A DNA stretch of 64,000 nt from an uncultured Schlesneria sp. (GTDB lineage Bacteria; Planctomycetota; Planctomycetia; Planctomycetales; Planctomycetaceae), in the NCBI GenBank assembly GCA_903871875.1, contig CAIQIR010000062.1, positions 1 through 64,000 on the forward strand, in the 5' to 3' direction. Of the stretch, positions 46,150 to 54,828 are shown one piece after another. The translations under genes and the position numbers were made by a program. The first letter of the stretch is position 1. Each line of letters opens with the position of its first letter. Under the pieces are notes generated by a model that made no database searches, had not been told where the DNA came from, and saw only the letters and a list, made by a program, of their open reading frames with translations.

Positions 46150-46830
46150 ATGCGTTTCGATGTCCTTACCCTGTTTCCAGAACTGTTTCACAGTTACTTG
46201 CAACAAAGCCTGCTGAAGCTCGCTATCGAGAAGACGCTGGTCGATGTGCGGTTGTGGAATATTCGAGATTGGGCGACGGACAAACACAAATCGGTGGATG
46301 ACACACCGTATGGCGGCGGACCGGGCATGTTGATCGCCTGCCCGCCGGTTTATAGCTGTGTCGAAGCCGTGCAGGCGGATGGGAATGAACCGGGACAATT
46401 GGTCATGCTGACGCCGCAAGGCCGCAAGCTGGACCAATCGCTGGTCAGGGAACTGTCGACGTATTCTCGATTGTTATTGTTGTGTGGAAGATACGAGGGT
46501 TTTGACGAACGGATCAACCTGGGCCTGAAGCCGTTGGAAGTCTCGGCCGGAGACTTCATCTGTAACGGTGGCGAAGTTCCTGCGATGATGATCATCGACA
46601 CGGTGATTCGACTGGTACCGGGAGTTCTGGGAGACGAAACCAGCAGCAAATATGACTCGTTTGGAGAAAGTGGACTGCTGGAATATCCGCAGTACACGCG
46701 GCCTCGCGAGTTTCGGGGACTCTCGGTTCCTGATGTGCTGCTGAGCGGAAATCACGAAGTCATCGCGGAATGGAGACGCCAGCAAAGCCTCGAACGTACT
46801 CGTCGCAAACGCGGCGATTTGATGAAGTAA
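46150..46830 (+). CDS. trmD: tRNA (guanine-N1-)-methyltransferase TrmD
   Basis: The 226-residue product starts MRFDVLTLFPELFHSYLQQS and has the SPOUT trefoil-knot motifs. These are DDTPYGGGPGMLIACPPVYS, then LLLCGRYEGFDERI and GDFICNGGEVPAMMIIDTVI, and the C-terminal LEYPQYTRPREFRGLSVPDV with LLSGNHEVIAEWRR. It methylates G37 of tRNAs to prevent +1 frameshifts. An in-frame GTG 21 bp upstream (46129) is possible, but the family begins at the ATG used. It lies between S16 and L19 as in most bacteria. Confidence 0.98.
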   Translation: MRFDVLTLFPELFHSYLQQSLLKLAIEKTLVDVRLWNIRDWATDKHKSVDDTPYGGGPGMLIACPPVYSCVEAVQADGNEPGQLVMLTPQGRKLDQSLVRELSTYSRLLLLCGRYEGFDERINLGLKPLEVSAGDFICNGGEVPAMMIIDTVIRLVPGVLGDETSSKYDSFGESGLLEYPQYTRPREFRGLSVPDVLLSGNHEVIAEWRRQQSLERTRRKRGDLMK

Positions 46831-46925
46831 ATCAAGTGTGGGCCAGGCCCACCCGTCCAGAGATTCGTCTCGGGCGAACGTGAGTTTACGGCGAGACTGC
46901 TCGCCTTGGAAAATTGGAACAGATC

Positions 46926-47348
46926 ATGATTCGTCCATTGATTAAGCAGGTTGAAGAACAATACCTCCGCAAAGAGCCGCTCAATTTCGAAATCGGTGAC
47001 ACCGTCGAAGTGCATCAACGAATTCTCGAAGGGGACAAAGAGCGAATCCAGATTTTCAACGGTGTGGTCATCGCCCGACGTGGCGGCGGCACTCGTGAAA
47101 AGTTCACCGTTCGCCGCATCGTCTCCGGCGAAGGCGTCGAGCGAACCTTCCCGTTCCATTCACCGAAGATCGCCAAGATCGAAGTGAAGCGTCACGGTAA
47201 GGTCCGACGTGCCAAACTGTTCTTCCTGCGTGATCGTATCGGTAAGGCCACCAAGCTGGTCGAACGAGTCGATCGTGCGGAAAAGGACGCCGCCCGAGCC
47301 GCCAAGAGCGAGAGCAAAGCGAAGGCCAAGGCGGCCAGCAAGGAATAG
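46926..47348 (+). CDS. rplS: 50S ribosomal protein L19
   Basis: The 140-residue product begins [20 protein letters not shown] and holds the L19 core ([78 protein letters not shown]). A basic Ala/Lys tail of about 28 residues ([20 protein letters not shown]) exceeds the usual 115. L19 sits at the 30S-50S interface. A TTG four codons upstream is in frame; ATG 46926 fits the family. Confidence 0.98.
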   Translation: MIRPLIKQVEEQYLRKEPLNFEIGDTVEVHQRILEGDKERIQIFNGVVIARRGGGTREKFTVRRIVSGEGVERTFPFHSPKIAKIEVKRHGKVRRAKLFFLRDRIGKATKLVERVDRAEKDAARAAKSESKAKAKAASKE

Positions 47349-47397
47349 TCGTGATTCGCCGCCCAGAGCGAATCCGTCCGTTAAGTTCCCCGTAAAA

Positions 47398-47422
47398 CAG
47401 GGGGTTGGTACCCCACCCCCTG
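47398..47422. terminator. Hairpin between rplS and yraN
   Basis: CAGGGGGT, loop TGGTACCCC, ACCCCCTG is a perfect 8-bp stem 50 bp after the rplS stop. No T-run follows on the plus strand, so it may be a pausing site, an mRNA-stabilising 3' structure or a translation control element ahead of yraN. Confidence 0.45.
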
Positions 47423-47520
47423 CCTGATATCGTGGAATGGGCAATCTGGCCCGTTCCAGCGGGTCGGTGCGCGATGGAAATTGGCGGAAGCGTCTGGCGA
47501 GGACTCAAGGCGGTGCCCGT

Positions 47521-47946
47521 ATGTTCGGCTGGTTCACCAAGCTACTGAGCGCTGGACGTGGTGCGAGGAAACAGCTTGGCAACAAAGGCGAACTGGAAGC
47601 CGCAACGTTCCTTGAAGGACTGGGTTATCAGATCCTGCATCGCCAGCTGCGCGGTCGATTCGGCGAATTGGATCTGGTGGCCCTCGACGGCCAAACGATT
47701 GTATTTGTGGAAGTGAAAACACGTGCTTCCACCGCTGCCGGTCATCCGACCGAATCGATTACTCGCAGCAAAGAGACCAACCTCACTCGGTCGGCCCTCG
47801 CGTTTCTCAAGAAGCATCGCTGGCTGAATCGACGCGCTCGATTCGATGTGGTCGCCATCATCTGGCCCAGTGGCAATCAGCCGCCTCAAATCCAGCATTA
47901 TTTGAATGCATTTGAGCCCGTCGGCTTTGGTCAGATGTTTTCCTGA
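47521..47946 (+). CDS. yraN: YraN/UPF0102 family endonuclease-like protein
   Basis: The 141-residue product has the YraN nuclease-fold pattern: KQLGNKGELEAATFLEGLGY, QILHRQLRGRFGELDLVALD (GExDLIxxD), TIVFVEVKTRAS (FVEVKxR), then TRSKETNLTRSALAFLKKH. Glu-Asp-Glu-Lys residues of the restriction-endonuclease-like fold are present. Its role in bacteria is unclear; a nuclease in DNA processing is suspected. It commonly follows rplS/rnhB; rnhB is missing here. An open frame extends 28 codons upstream, but ATG 47521 is the family start. Confidence 0.92.
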   Translation: MFGWFTKLLSAGRGARKQLGNKGELEAATFLEGLGYQILHRQLRGRFGELDLVALDGQTIVFVEVKTRASTAAGHPTESITRSKETNLTRSALAFLKKHRWLNRRARFDVVAIIWPSGNQPPQIQHYLNAFEPVGFGQMFS

Positions 47947-48042
47947 CACAGCCAAACAGTCATTTGCTGCCCAGAGACGCAGCGGATCACGCTGGTCAAT
48001 GAGCGGCAGAACGACCAGCAATGGACGCCTGAGAAACTCGCG

Positions 48043-49848
48043 TCACATTTCTTCGCCAAGCTCTTCCTGCAATTGACACCAGCGATCTTCCGCAGCCGCC
48101 AATTCCCCGGTCAGCGATTCGACTTCATTGTGCAAGCGTAACGATTCGGCGGCGGCGGTGGTTTCCATCAACCGCGCGTTCGACTGACGCTTTTGATCGT
48201 CCAACCGAGCAATCGTCTTTTCGATGGTCGAGATTTCCTTACGAACCTCACGTTCGTTTCGTCGGGCCGCTCTGGCAACGGCGGCCGGTTTCGCGGCTTC
48301 AATCGTTTTGGCCGCGGATGGCGGTACCTTGGCACGACGCGTCGCTTCTTCGCGTTCGCCGTCGTCGATTTCCTTGTTCACGTAATACAGATAGGCTTCG
48401 TAGTTGCCGGAATAATTCATCACGCGTCCATCACGGACCTCGATGATGTTGGTCGCGACTCGCTTCATGAAGTGCCGATCGTGGGTCGTAAAGATCACGG
48501 TGCCTTTGTAAGCCACCAGCGCTTCAGCCAACGCTTCCACGGTATCAACGTCCAAATGGTTACCAGGTTCGTCCAGCACTAGAATGTTGTATTGGCTCAG
48601 CAACAGCCCGGCCAGACACAGCCGTGCTCGCTCACCCCCGGACAAAACGGAGACTTTCTTTTGGACATGATCGTCACGGAATAACAGAGCTCCGGCGACG
48701 CTCAGAATCTCTTGAGCTTTGGTCCCCTTAGCGGCGGTCGCCTCCAGATACTCCAGCACAGTCTGCTTCTCGGACAGGCTGGTATACACGTGCTGGGCAT
48801 AGACGCCGATCTGACAGCCGTAGCCCCATCGCACTTCGCCGTTAATCGGTTTCAGCGAATCGACAATCGTCCTCAGGAAGGTCGTCTTCCCCTGCCCGTT
48901 ATCACCGACGATGGCGGCTCGCGAACCATGCTCGATCTCAAGATCGATGCCGGACGCGATCGCGCGTTCAGGATAGCCAATCGTCAAATTGAGTGCCCGC
49001 AATGCCGGCCCCTGACGGGGGTCGACCTGCGGTGCTCGGATCCGCGCGGTCGGATCTTCACTGGCAATTTCGGCGACTTCGAGACGTTCCAATTGCTTCG
49101 TCTTCGAACGTGCCTGGGTGGCCGTACTGGCCCGAGCCTTGTTCTTGGCAATAAAGGTTTCAAGATGTTTTCGCTTGGCGAGCACAGCGGCATTCGATCG
49201 TTCCAGCATCTCGCGCTGGTCGCGTTGATATTCGAGAAACGCATCGATCTTGCCCGGAAACATCGTCAGCTTGCCGCGGGTCAGATCCAGCGTATGGGTA
49301 CAGGTCGCCCCCAGAAATCCTCGATCGTGCGAAACGATCAGGCAGCCTTCGCGATAATTGCGCAGAAAATGCTCGAGCAGAATTTGTGTTCGCAAGTCGA
49401 GGAAGTTGGTCGGTTCATCGAGCAGCAACAGGTTGGGCTCGTGAAGCAGCAAAGCCGCCAGCTTGACGCGTGTCTGCCATCCCCCCGACAGCTTGGCGAT
49501 GGGCCCCTCGAGATAGGCGCCTTTCAATTCAAACTGTCCCGCGACCTCACCGCATTTCCAGTCGGGTTGGCCGCTATCGCGCATCAAAAACTCCTGCGCA
49601 GACTCACCCGGTAGAAACGGGTCGTGCTGACGCAGATAACCGATCTGCAGCTTGGGATGGCGAAACACTTCACCCGTGTCGAGCTCCTCTTCGCCCAGCA
49701 GGATTCGCAGCAGCGTACTTTTCCCCGCCCCGTTCCGTCCGACGAAACCCACTTTGACATCTTCCGAGAGAGTCGCTTCCGCGTTATCCAGCAACACCTG
49801 GTCGCCATAACTTTTGGTAGCATTTTTAATCTGCATCAACACGGCCAT
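48043..49848 (-). CDS. ABC-F family ATPase (ribosome-associated or Uup/EttA type)
   Basis: The 601-residue soluble protein has two ABC domains. Domain 1 contains GFVGRNGAGKSTLLRILLGE, LSGGWQTRVKLAALLLHEPN and LLLLDEPTNFLDLRTQILLE. The 80-residue linker is charged and coiled (AKRKHLETFIAKNKARASTA). Domain 2 contains AIVGDNGQGKTTFLRTI, LSGGERARLCLAGLLLSQYN and LVLDEPGNHLDVDT (Thr of Walker B D-E-P-T replaced by Gly). A C-terminal coiled-coil extension of about 90 residues ends the protein. ABC-F proteins act on the ribosome or on stalled complexes, with no transport role; the subfamily cannot be fixed. Starts: TTG 49854, ATG 49848 (preferred, GAGGA upstream) or ATG 49836. Confidence 0.93.
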   Translation of the reverse strand: MAVLMQIKNATKSYGDQVLLDNAEATLSEDVKVGFVGRNGAGKSTLLRILLGEEELDTGEVFRHPKLQIGYLRQHDPFLPGESAQEFLMRDSGQPDWKCGEVAGQFELKGAYLEGPIAKLSGGWQTRVKLAALLLHEPNLLLLDEPTNFLDLRTQILLEHFLRNYREGCLIVSHDRGFLGATCTHTLDLTRGKLTMFPGKIDAFLEYQRDQREMLERSNAAVLAKRKHLETFIAKNKARASTATQARSKTKQLERLEVAEIASEDPTARIRAPQVDPRQGPALRALNLTIGYPERAIASGIDLEIEHGSRAAIVGDNGQGKTTFLRTIVDSLKPINGEVRWGYGCQIGVYAQHVYTSLSEKQTVLEYLEATAAKGTKAQEILSVAGALLFRDDHVQKKVSVLSGGERARLCLAGLLLSQYNILVLDEPGNHLDVDTVEALAEALVAYKGTVIFTTHDRHFMKRVATNIIEVRDGRVMNYSGNYEAYLYYVNKEIDDGEREEATRRAKVPPSAAKTIEAAKPAAVARAARRNEREVRKEISTIEKTIARLDDQKRQSNARLMETTAAAESLRLHNEVESLTGELAAAEDRWCQLQEELGEEM

Positions 49849-50020
49849 CAGCAACGGATCCTCAGCAGCGACGAAAAACAGGGGAATCGAACGGGCCGAA
49901 TTTTAGCGAAATCCCAGCAAACAGAAGAGGGACTCTTCCGAAGCGTGGCTCGACCCTGCCGCAAGCCGGTTCTATAATCCGAATTGTGACCGGATTTTTC
50001 TCGAACTTGCCTGAGATCCC

Positions 50021-50617
50021 ATGGAAATTCTGCCCTATCCCCATCCTGCCTTGCGCTGGAAATCCAAGCCCATTCTCGAGATCAATGACGACCTGCGGCG
50101 GGTTGTGGCAGAAATGTTTGAGTTGATGTATGCCGCTAAGGGAATTGGCCTTGCGGCAAATCAAGTGGGACTGCCCTATCGACTTTTCATCCTGAACCTT
50201 TCGGCCGATCCCGAGGTCAAAGACGAAGAGATCGTGTTTATCAACCCCGATATTCTCAAGCGCAAGGGGTCCACCGAAGGCGAAGAAGGTTGTTTGAGTT
50301 TTCCCGGCATGTACGGTCAGGTCAAACGAGCCGCCAAAGTGGATATCGAAGCGTTCGACCTGAAAGGCGAATGTTTTGAATATTCGCTCGATGAACTCGC
50401 AGCCCGAGCCGTCCAGCACGAATCCGACCATTTGGACGGGGTGCTGTTCATCGATCGCATGACTGAAACGGCACGGCGAGAACTGGATCCGGTGATCGGT
50501 GACTTCGAAACACAATTTCGTCGCTGGCAGGCGGAAGGCCGCTTTGGGTCGGATGAAGTTCTGAAACGGGAACTCCTGAGCCTGGAACCAAAGTCTCCCG
50601 AGAAGAAGACGAAGTAA
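50021..50617 (+). CDS. def: Peptide deformylase
   Basis: The 198-residue product carries the three deformylase motifs: GIGLAANQVG, EGCLSFPG and HESDHLDG (metal ligands Cys and the two His, catalytic Glu). The N-terminus MEILPYPHPALRWKSKPI is typical. The C-terminal extension after DETFIDR-like VLFIDRM contains a Lys-rich end. Def removes the formyl group from nascent Met. fmt starts about 12 bp downstream, so the genes act as a pair in formyl-Met cycling and are co-transcribed. Confidence 0.97.
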   Translation: MEILPYPHPALRWKSKPILEINDDLRRVVAEMFELMYAAKGIGLAANQVGLPYRLFILNLSADPEVKDEEIVFINPDILKRKGSTEGEEGCLSFPGMYGQVKRAAKVDIEAFDLKGECFEYSLDELAARAVQHESDHLDGVLFIDRMTETARRELDPVIGDFETQFRRWQAEGRFGSDEVLKRELLSLEPKSPEKKTK

Positions 50618-50629
50618 GGACTTTTGACC

Positions 50630-51583
50630 GTGACGCTGCGCATTTTGTTTCTCGGAACGGGACCGCTCGCGCTGCCCACGTTTCAAGCCCTCTGTGACTC
50701 AAGAGAGCACCAGCTCGTGGGCTTGGTGACTCAACCTGACCGAACGGGCCGGGGACATCACCAGCACCTGAACCCGCTGAAGGAATTAGCGGTTGCAAAG
50801 GGCCTGGCGGTCATGCAGCCCGACCTGATCAAAGCGCCAGAAAGTGTCGACAGCCTACGCAAGTCCGAGGCGGATTTGTTCGTGGTCGCGGCCTACGGCC
50901 AAATCCTGTCGAACGCGGTGCTGGCAGTCCCACGGCGGGGCTCGATCAATATCCATGCGTCGTTGCTCCCGAAATATCGCGGGGCCACGCCCATTCACGC
51001 CGCCGTCCTGAACGGCGATGCGGAAGCCGGCATCACGATTATCGAAATCGTCCAGAAACTCGACGCCGGACCAATGCTGGGCCAAGTCAGCACAGCGATC
51101 CAACCGAACGAAACAACAGGACAACTGGAGCAGCGTCTGGCAGATCTGGCCATTCCGTTGACGCTGCAGGTCATCAACGAAATTGGCCAGGGAACGGCAA
51201 CTCGAACACCGCAGGACGAGGCGTTGGTCACCCATGTCCGCAAGCTGTCCAAACTTGACGGCCTGGTTCCCTGGTCAAAATCGGCCGTGGAAATCGAACA
51301 CCACGTTCGCGGAATGCAGCCCTGGCCGGGTCCGTTCAGCCATTTGCACCAATCCGACAAGCCCAGTTTGCGACTGCAGATTCTTTCGGTCAAAGCGGTG
51401 GAAATCGCGTCAGGCCCGCAATTGCCGGGCACCGTTATTGGCGTTACCGCTCAAGATTTCACCGTTCGTTGCGGTACGGGAGCGGTGACGATTCTGACGC
51501 TTCAACCTGACGGCAAACGAGCGATGCCCACATCAGATTTCCTGCGTGGTCGCAAAGTCGCCGTGGGCGATACGCTGAGTTGA
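50630..51583 (+). CDS. fmt: Methionyl-tRNA formyltransferase
   Basis: The product of about 317 residues begins LRILFLGTGPLALPTFQALC. It has the formyl-transfer signature INIHASLLPKYRGATPIHAA (catalytic Asn and His) and KLDAGPMLGQ, followed by a C-terminal OB-like domain (LDGLVPWSKSAVEIEHHVRG, MQPWPGPFSHL). The start is either TTG 50624 or GTG 50630; AAGGA lies 10 nt before the GTG. It formylates initiator Met-tRNA using 10-formyl-tetrahydrofolate. It is downstream of def in the same operon. Confidence 0.97.
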   Translation: MTLRILFLGTGPLALPTFQALCDSREHQLVGLVTQPDRTGRGHHQHLNPLKELAVAKGLAVMQPDLIKAPESVDSLRKSEADLFVVAAYGQILSNAVLAVPRRGSINIHASLLPKYRGATPIHAAVLNGDAEAGITIIEIVQKLDAGPMLGQVSTAIQPNETTGQLEQRLADLAIPLTLQVINEIGQGTATRTPQDEALVTHVRKLSKLDGLVPWSKSAVEIEHHVRGMQPWPGPFSHLHQSDKPSLRLQILSVKAVEIASGPQLPGTVIGVTAQDFTVRCGTGAVTILTLQPDGKRAMPTSDFLRGRKVAVGDTLS

Positions 51584-51645
51584 ACGATTTGCACATTCCA
51601 CTGGAACAATGTGGAACGCCATCGGGAAATCACCACTCTCTGACA

Positions 51646-52323
51646 TCAAGCGTTGATCGGGCTCTGGAACATGATACGGGGTACACCAATGTCGACGACA
51701 TGGACCAGGCCAGTCCATTGATCAGCCTGAGGAACGTTGAAACCCGGCTTGCGGGCAACGAAAGTCGCCGTATGAGTGGCACGAATGCAACAGCCCAACG
51801 GCTGACCCGTATCGCAATCCAGCCCAGACGGCAGATCGATCGAAAACACCGGGCGACCAGAACGGTTAATGGCAGCGATCACCGAGGAAAATGGTTCGCG
51901 GACGATTCCTTGTGTGCCCGTCCCCAATAACGCATCCACAATCCAGTCTGCGTCCGCCAATTCCGTTTGCCAATCGCTTGGCGTCAATACCATCGGAGTC
52001 TTCGCCTGTTGAAGAACATGGAAATTTGTCGCAGCGTCACCTGCCAGCGACGTCGAATCCACACAAAGCAGAACTCGGACGTCCACCCCTGCGTTTTCCA
52101 AATGCCGCGCAATGACGAACCCATCCCCACCGTTGTTTCCCTTGCCACAACAAATCACGACCCGGCCGGCGATTCCCAGCGATCGCAGTAATTCCGCCGA
52201 GTTTCGTCCGGCATTTTCCATCAAGACCAGGCCAAGCAATCCGAATTCAGCCAAGGCGCGCCGATCAACCTCTCGAACTTGCTCACGAGACAAGACTTGC
52301 GGGACGGCGGAGCTGTCCGGCAT
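51646..52323 (-). CDS. nnrE: NAD(P)H-hydrate epimerase (YjeF N-terminal domain)
   Basis: The 225-residue product is a stand-alone YjeF_N domain. Motifs are MENAGRNSAELLRSLG, VICCGKGNNGGDGFVIARHL (nucleotide/cation loop) and DWIVDALLGTGTQG (catalytic Asp), then FSIDLPSGLDCDTG. It interconverts the R and S epimers of NAD(P)HX so that a dehydratase can repair them; the partner dehydratase (YjeF_C) is not fused and not in the window. ATG 52323 is preceded by GGGAGG at a good distance, better than the in-frame start at 52356. Confidence 0.92.
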   Translation of the reverse strand: MPDSSAVPQVLSREQVREVDRRALAEFGLLGLVLMENAGRNSAELLRSLGIAGRVVICCGKGNNGGDGFVIARHLENAGVDVRVLLCVDSTSLAGDAATNFHVLQQAKTPMVLTPSDWQTELADADWIVDALLGTGTQGIVREPFSSVIAAINRSGRPVFSIDLPSGLDCDTGQPLGCCIRATHTATFVARKPGFNVPQADQWTGLVHVVDIGVPRIMFQSPINA

Positions 52324-52579
52324 TTGTCGACCTCCCATTCCAAAGGTGAGCCACAACGATACTGAACCAATTACCAGGATCTACGCAATACGAAGTCAAC
52401 AAATGATTTGCAACCGAATTCCCTGCCTGATCGGCAGAATCGGAAGTCGATGGCAAATCTCGATCAAACAACATCACAGGACGAGCTAATCGAAGCGGCG
52501 CAAACTTGACGGCTCATCCTCGCATGTTAGAATCCAGCTCACACTTCTGCTCTCGCAGTGGGTGCACCTCATTTAGCGA

Positions 52580-52653
<74 letters not shown>

Positions 52654-52661
52654 CTTCACTT

Positions 52662-52686
52662 GCCCCTGAACGTCAGGGGCTTTTTT
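52662..52686 (+). terminator. Intrinsic terminator of tRNA-Asp
   Basis: GCCCCTGA, loop ACG, TCAGGGGC followed by TTTTTT, nine bases after the tRNA end: a classic rho-independent terminator. Confidence 0.93.
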
Positions 52687-52861
52687 CGTTCTTTGGGGCG
52701 AGTCGAAGAAAACCGGCCGCTGCCTCAGAACAAGGCCCATTCATTTGAGGGTGTAAAGCGCCACCACCCCTCTTTCAATTCGGCTCGGCTCTCCGCCAAT
52801 ACGATTTCGAAAGAGGGAGAATTGGTTGTTCGACCGAGTGAAGAAGGATCTTCGAACGGCG

Positions 52862-53116
52862 CTAGCTCGCCCTTTTGCGAGATGTGCTGGGTGTTTTGGC
52901 CATCTTCAACGGAGGCGGATCCACCGCAACCAGCGAGGCCTTGATCGATCGCCCGCGACTCGCCGTCGCCGGCTTCGACTCGCACTGCTCTTGTGCGCAC
53001 AATTCCTTCTCGGCTTCCAACCAGAAGTTCACGCCGTCACCCGAGGGGCATCCTGACTGCTCCCATTTCGAGTAGGCGATCTCCCGAATGGTATGTTCCC
53101 GTGAATCGCAGCCCAT
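52862..53116 (-). CDS. DUF2934 family small protein
   Basis: The 84-residue product has the DUF2934 pattern in residues 10-45: IREIAYSKWEQSGCPSGDGV followed by NFWLEAEKELCA (I-R-x-x-A-Y-x-x-W-E-x-x-G-x-P-x-G...W-x-x-A-E-x-E-L). The remaining C-terminal part is basic and Ser/Pro/Lys-rich. DUF2934 proteins are small, of unknown function, and common in alphaproteobacteria and planctomycetes. Overlapping leftward frames at 52725-53000 are shadows. Confidence 0.75.
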   Translation of the reverse strand: MGCDSREHTIREIAYSKWEQSGCPSGDGVNFWLEAEKELCAQEQCESKPATASRGRSIKASLVAVDPPPLKMAKTPSTSRKRAS

Positions 53117-53299
53117 TTGTCGCTCCTTCTGACAAGTTCCGTGACCGGCGTACCATCCCTACATGACGAGGCTATGAGATAGTGTCCCCGATCTCTGTTG
53201 CAGATTTCAACAGGAATCTGTGGAAGATGACGAATGTGATAAGAAATTCTGACCAGGGTCAAACGGACGATATTTGCCTTCCGCAACAAACCGTCGAGC

Positions 53300-53995
53300 T
53301 TATCCGATCCACTTGGCAATCAGGAATGCGGCCGACGCGGCCAATCCCCCCACAAAGACGGTTTGCCAGGCACTTCGCAGCGGATAGGTCGTCGTGAAGC
53401 GGCCCTTCACATAGCCGAATACGAACAAGGCCAGCAATGTGATGACGACCGACCCCATCAAACCCGTCCGCACCGACGTGAAAAAGAAGTAGGGGGCCAG
53501 AGGGATCATTCCCCCGGCGATGTAAGACAACGCGATCGTGAGCGCGCTGCGACCGGCTCGTTTCGGATCCGGTTCTTCCAGCCCCAATTCAAATCGCATC
53601 ATAAAATCGACCCACCGCTTTTCGTCGGCACAAATCGACTTCGTCACGGTGGTCACGATGTCTTCCCCCAAGCCGTAAGATCGAAGAATGTCAGCCACTT
53701 CCTGGATTTCGAAATCCGGAACCTCTTTGATCTCGCGATACTCGCGTTCGCGTTCAGCAACGAAGTGTTCGGCATCGGTTTTCGCCGCCAGATAGCCACC
53801 AAGGCCCATCGCGATCGATCCCGCGGCGACTTCAGCCAGTCCCGCCGTAATCACGATATTGCTGGCATCGACAGCCCCCGAAAGCCCTGCGGCCAAGGCA
53901 AAAGGGACCGTCAGACCGTCCGACATGCCAATCACGATGTCTCGTACGGCCTCTGATGAGGTGAAATGCTTCTCGACATGGGGTGTTTGCGGCAT
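53300..53995 (-). CDS. VIT1/CCC1-family metal transporter (VIT family)
   Basis: The 231-residue product has the VIT signature near the N-terminus (RDIVIGMSDGLTVPFALAAG, SNIVITAGLAEVAAGSIAMG, LGGYLAAKTDAEHFVAERER). A cytosolic helical metal-binding loop with Glu-rich helices follows (EREREYREIKEVPDFEIQEV), then three C-terminal helices. VIT/CCC1 proteins move ferrous iron or manganese against a proton gradient. ATG 53995 is the family start; a TTG 15 codons upstream is possible. No regulator adjacent. Confidence 0.9.
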   Translation of the reverse strand: MPQTPHVEKHFTSSEAVRDIVIGMSDGLTVPFALAAGLSGAVDASNIVITAGLAEVAAGSIAMGLGGYLAAKTDAEHFVAEREREYREIKEVPDFEIQEVADILRSYGLGEDIVTTVTKSICADEKRWVDFMMRFELGLEEPDPKRAGRSALTIALSYIAGGMIPLAPYFFFTSVRTGLMGSVVITLLALFVFGYVKGRFTTTYPLRSAWQTVFVGGLAASAAFLIAKWIG

Positions 53996-54284
53996 AGAAA
54001 GCTTCTCATTCAAGTCAGTGTCCAGCAGCGACTCTGGCAAACAGTGGGAATCAAAACCACAGAGTCTATGTCAGGCCTGCGGTGAGATGCCACTCAGGGC
54101 AATTCAATCATCGGTGACGGCTGATGAACCGTTCGGACATCCGTAGAGTCGATTCACCGGAAAAGAAGTGTCACGACTTCATCTTCACCACAGGCACCGG
54201 AACGTGTGAGATGCCAAAGCGCTCCCACCATAACCTAAACGGCGAAGACGATCCTGGCGTCGTTAGGAGAGTCACGCTCGTCGT

Positions 54285-54767
54285 CTAGCTCGACTGGCCA
54301 AGCACCTGCGACATTTGGATCAGTGTCAGCCAGAGCGAATCGCCCTCTTCAACATAGGCCGCTGTCGACACAGCCAGCACGCCCACCACACAATGAGTGG
54401 TCGAATCTTCGATAGGCACGGCGAGCGAGGTGTTGGCCTCAAACCTGGCAATCCAACTGGCTGAACCGTCCAGCCCTGTTGCCCCAGCATCGCGACGACC
54501 GATCGCCGGTTTTCTGCTGATGGCGGCTTTGACAACCCCCAACCCCACCTGATCGAGCGACAGATGTCGAGTGGCGTCTTGAAAACCCTGACTCACTGCG
54601 CCAGGCATACCAGAGGCCCAACCGAAACCGATCAAATCGAGATGATCTTCTGCCAGCCGCCAGCAACCGGCGGCCCGCGATGCGGTTTCCACCACCAGCC
54701 GAGAAAGAGGCCCGTCCAATGAGACTCCGGCTCGCCAGGCGGCGCGGAACTCGTCCGTCAGTTTCAT
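54285..54767 (-). CDS. GAF-like sensory domain protein
   Basis: The 160-residue product is a single small domain with alternating helices and strands. It begins KLTDEFRAAWRAGVSLDGPL and ends with a long hydrophobic-polar helix (EEGDSLWLTLIQMSQVLGQS). SWIARFEANTSLAVPIEDST, then THCVVGVLAVST, resembles the central strands of a GAF domain (VPI...G-V-L-x-V). No catalytic part is attached, so it may be a signal-sensing partner. Start may be ATG 54782 or ATG 54767. The large AsmA-like gene is 61 bp upstream on the same strand, so they may be co-transcribed. Confidence 0.6.
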   Translation of the reverse strand: MKLTDEFRAAWRAGVSLDGPLSRLVVETASRAAGCWRLAEDHLDLIGFGWASGMPGAVSQGFQDATRHLSLDQVGLGVVKAAISRKPAIGRRDAGATGLDGSASWIARFEANTSLAVPIEDSTTHCVVGVLAVSTAAYVEEGDSLWLTLIQMSQVLGQSS

Positions 54768-54828
54768 CCCACATTCTTTCATCGATTGCCCGAAGAGACA
54801 TCTCTACGCTGCGATGACTCGGCACCAA

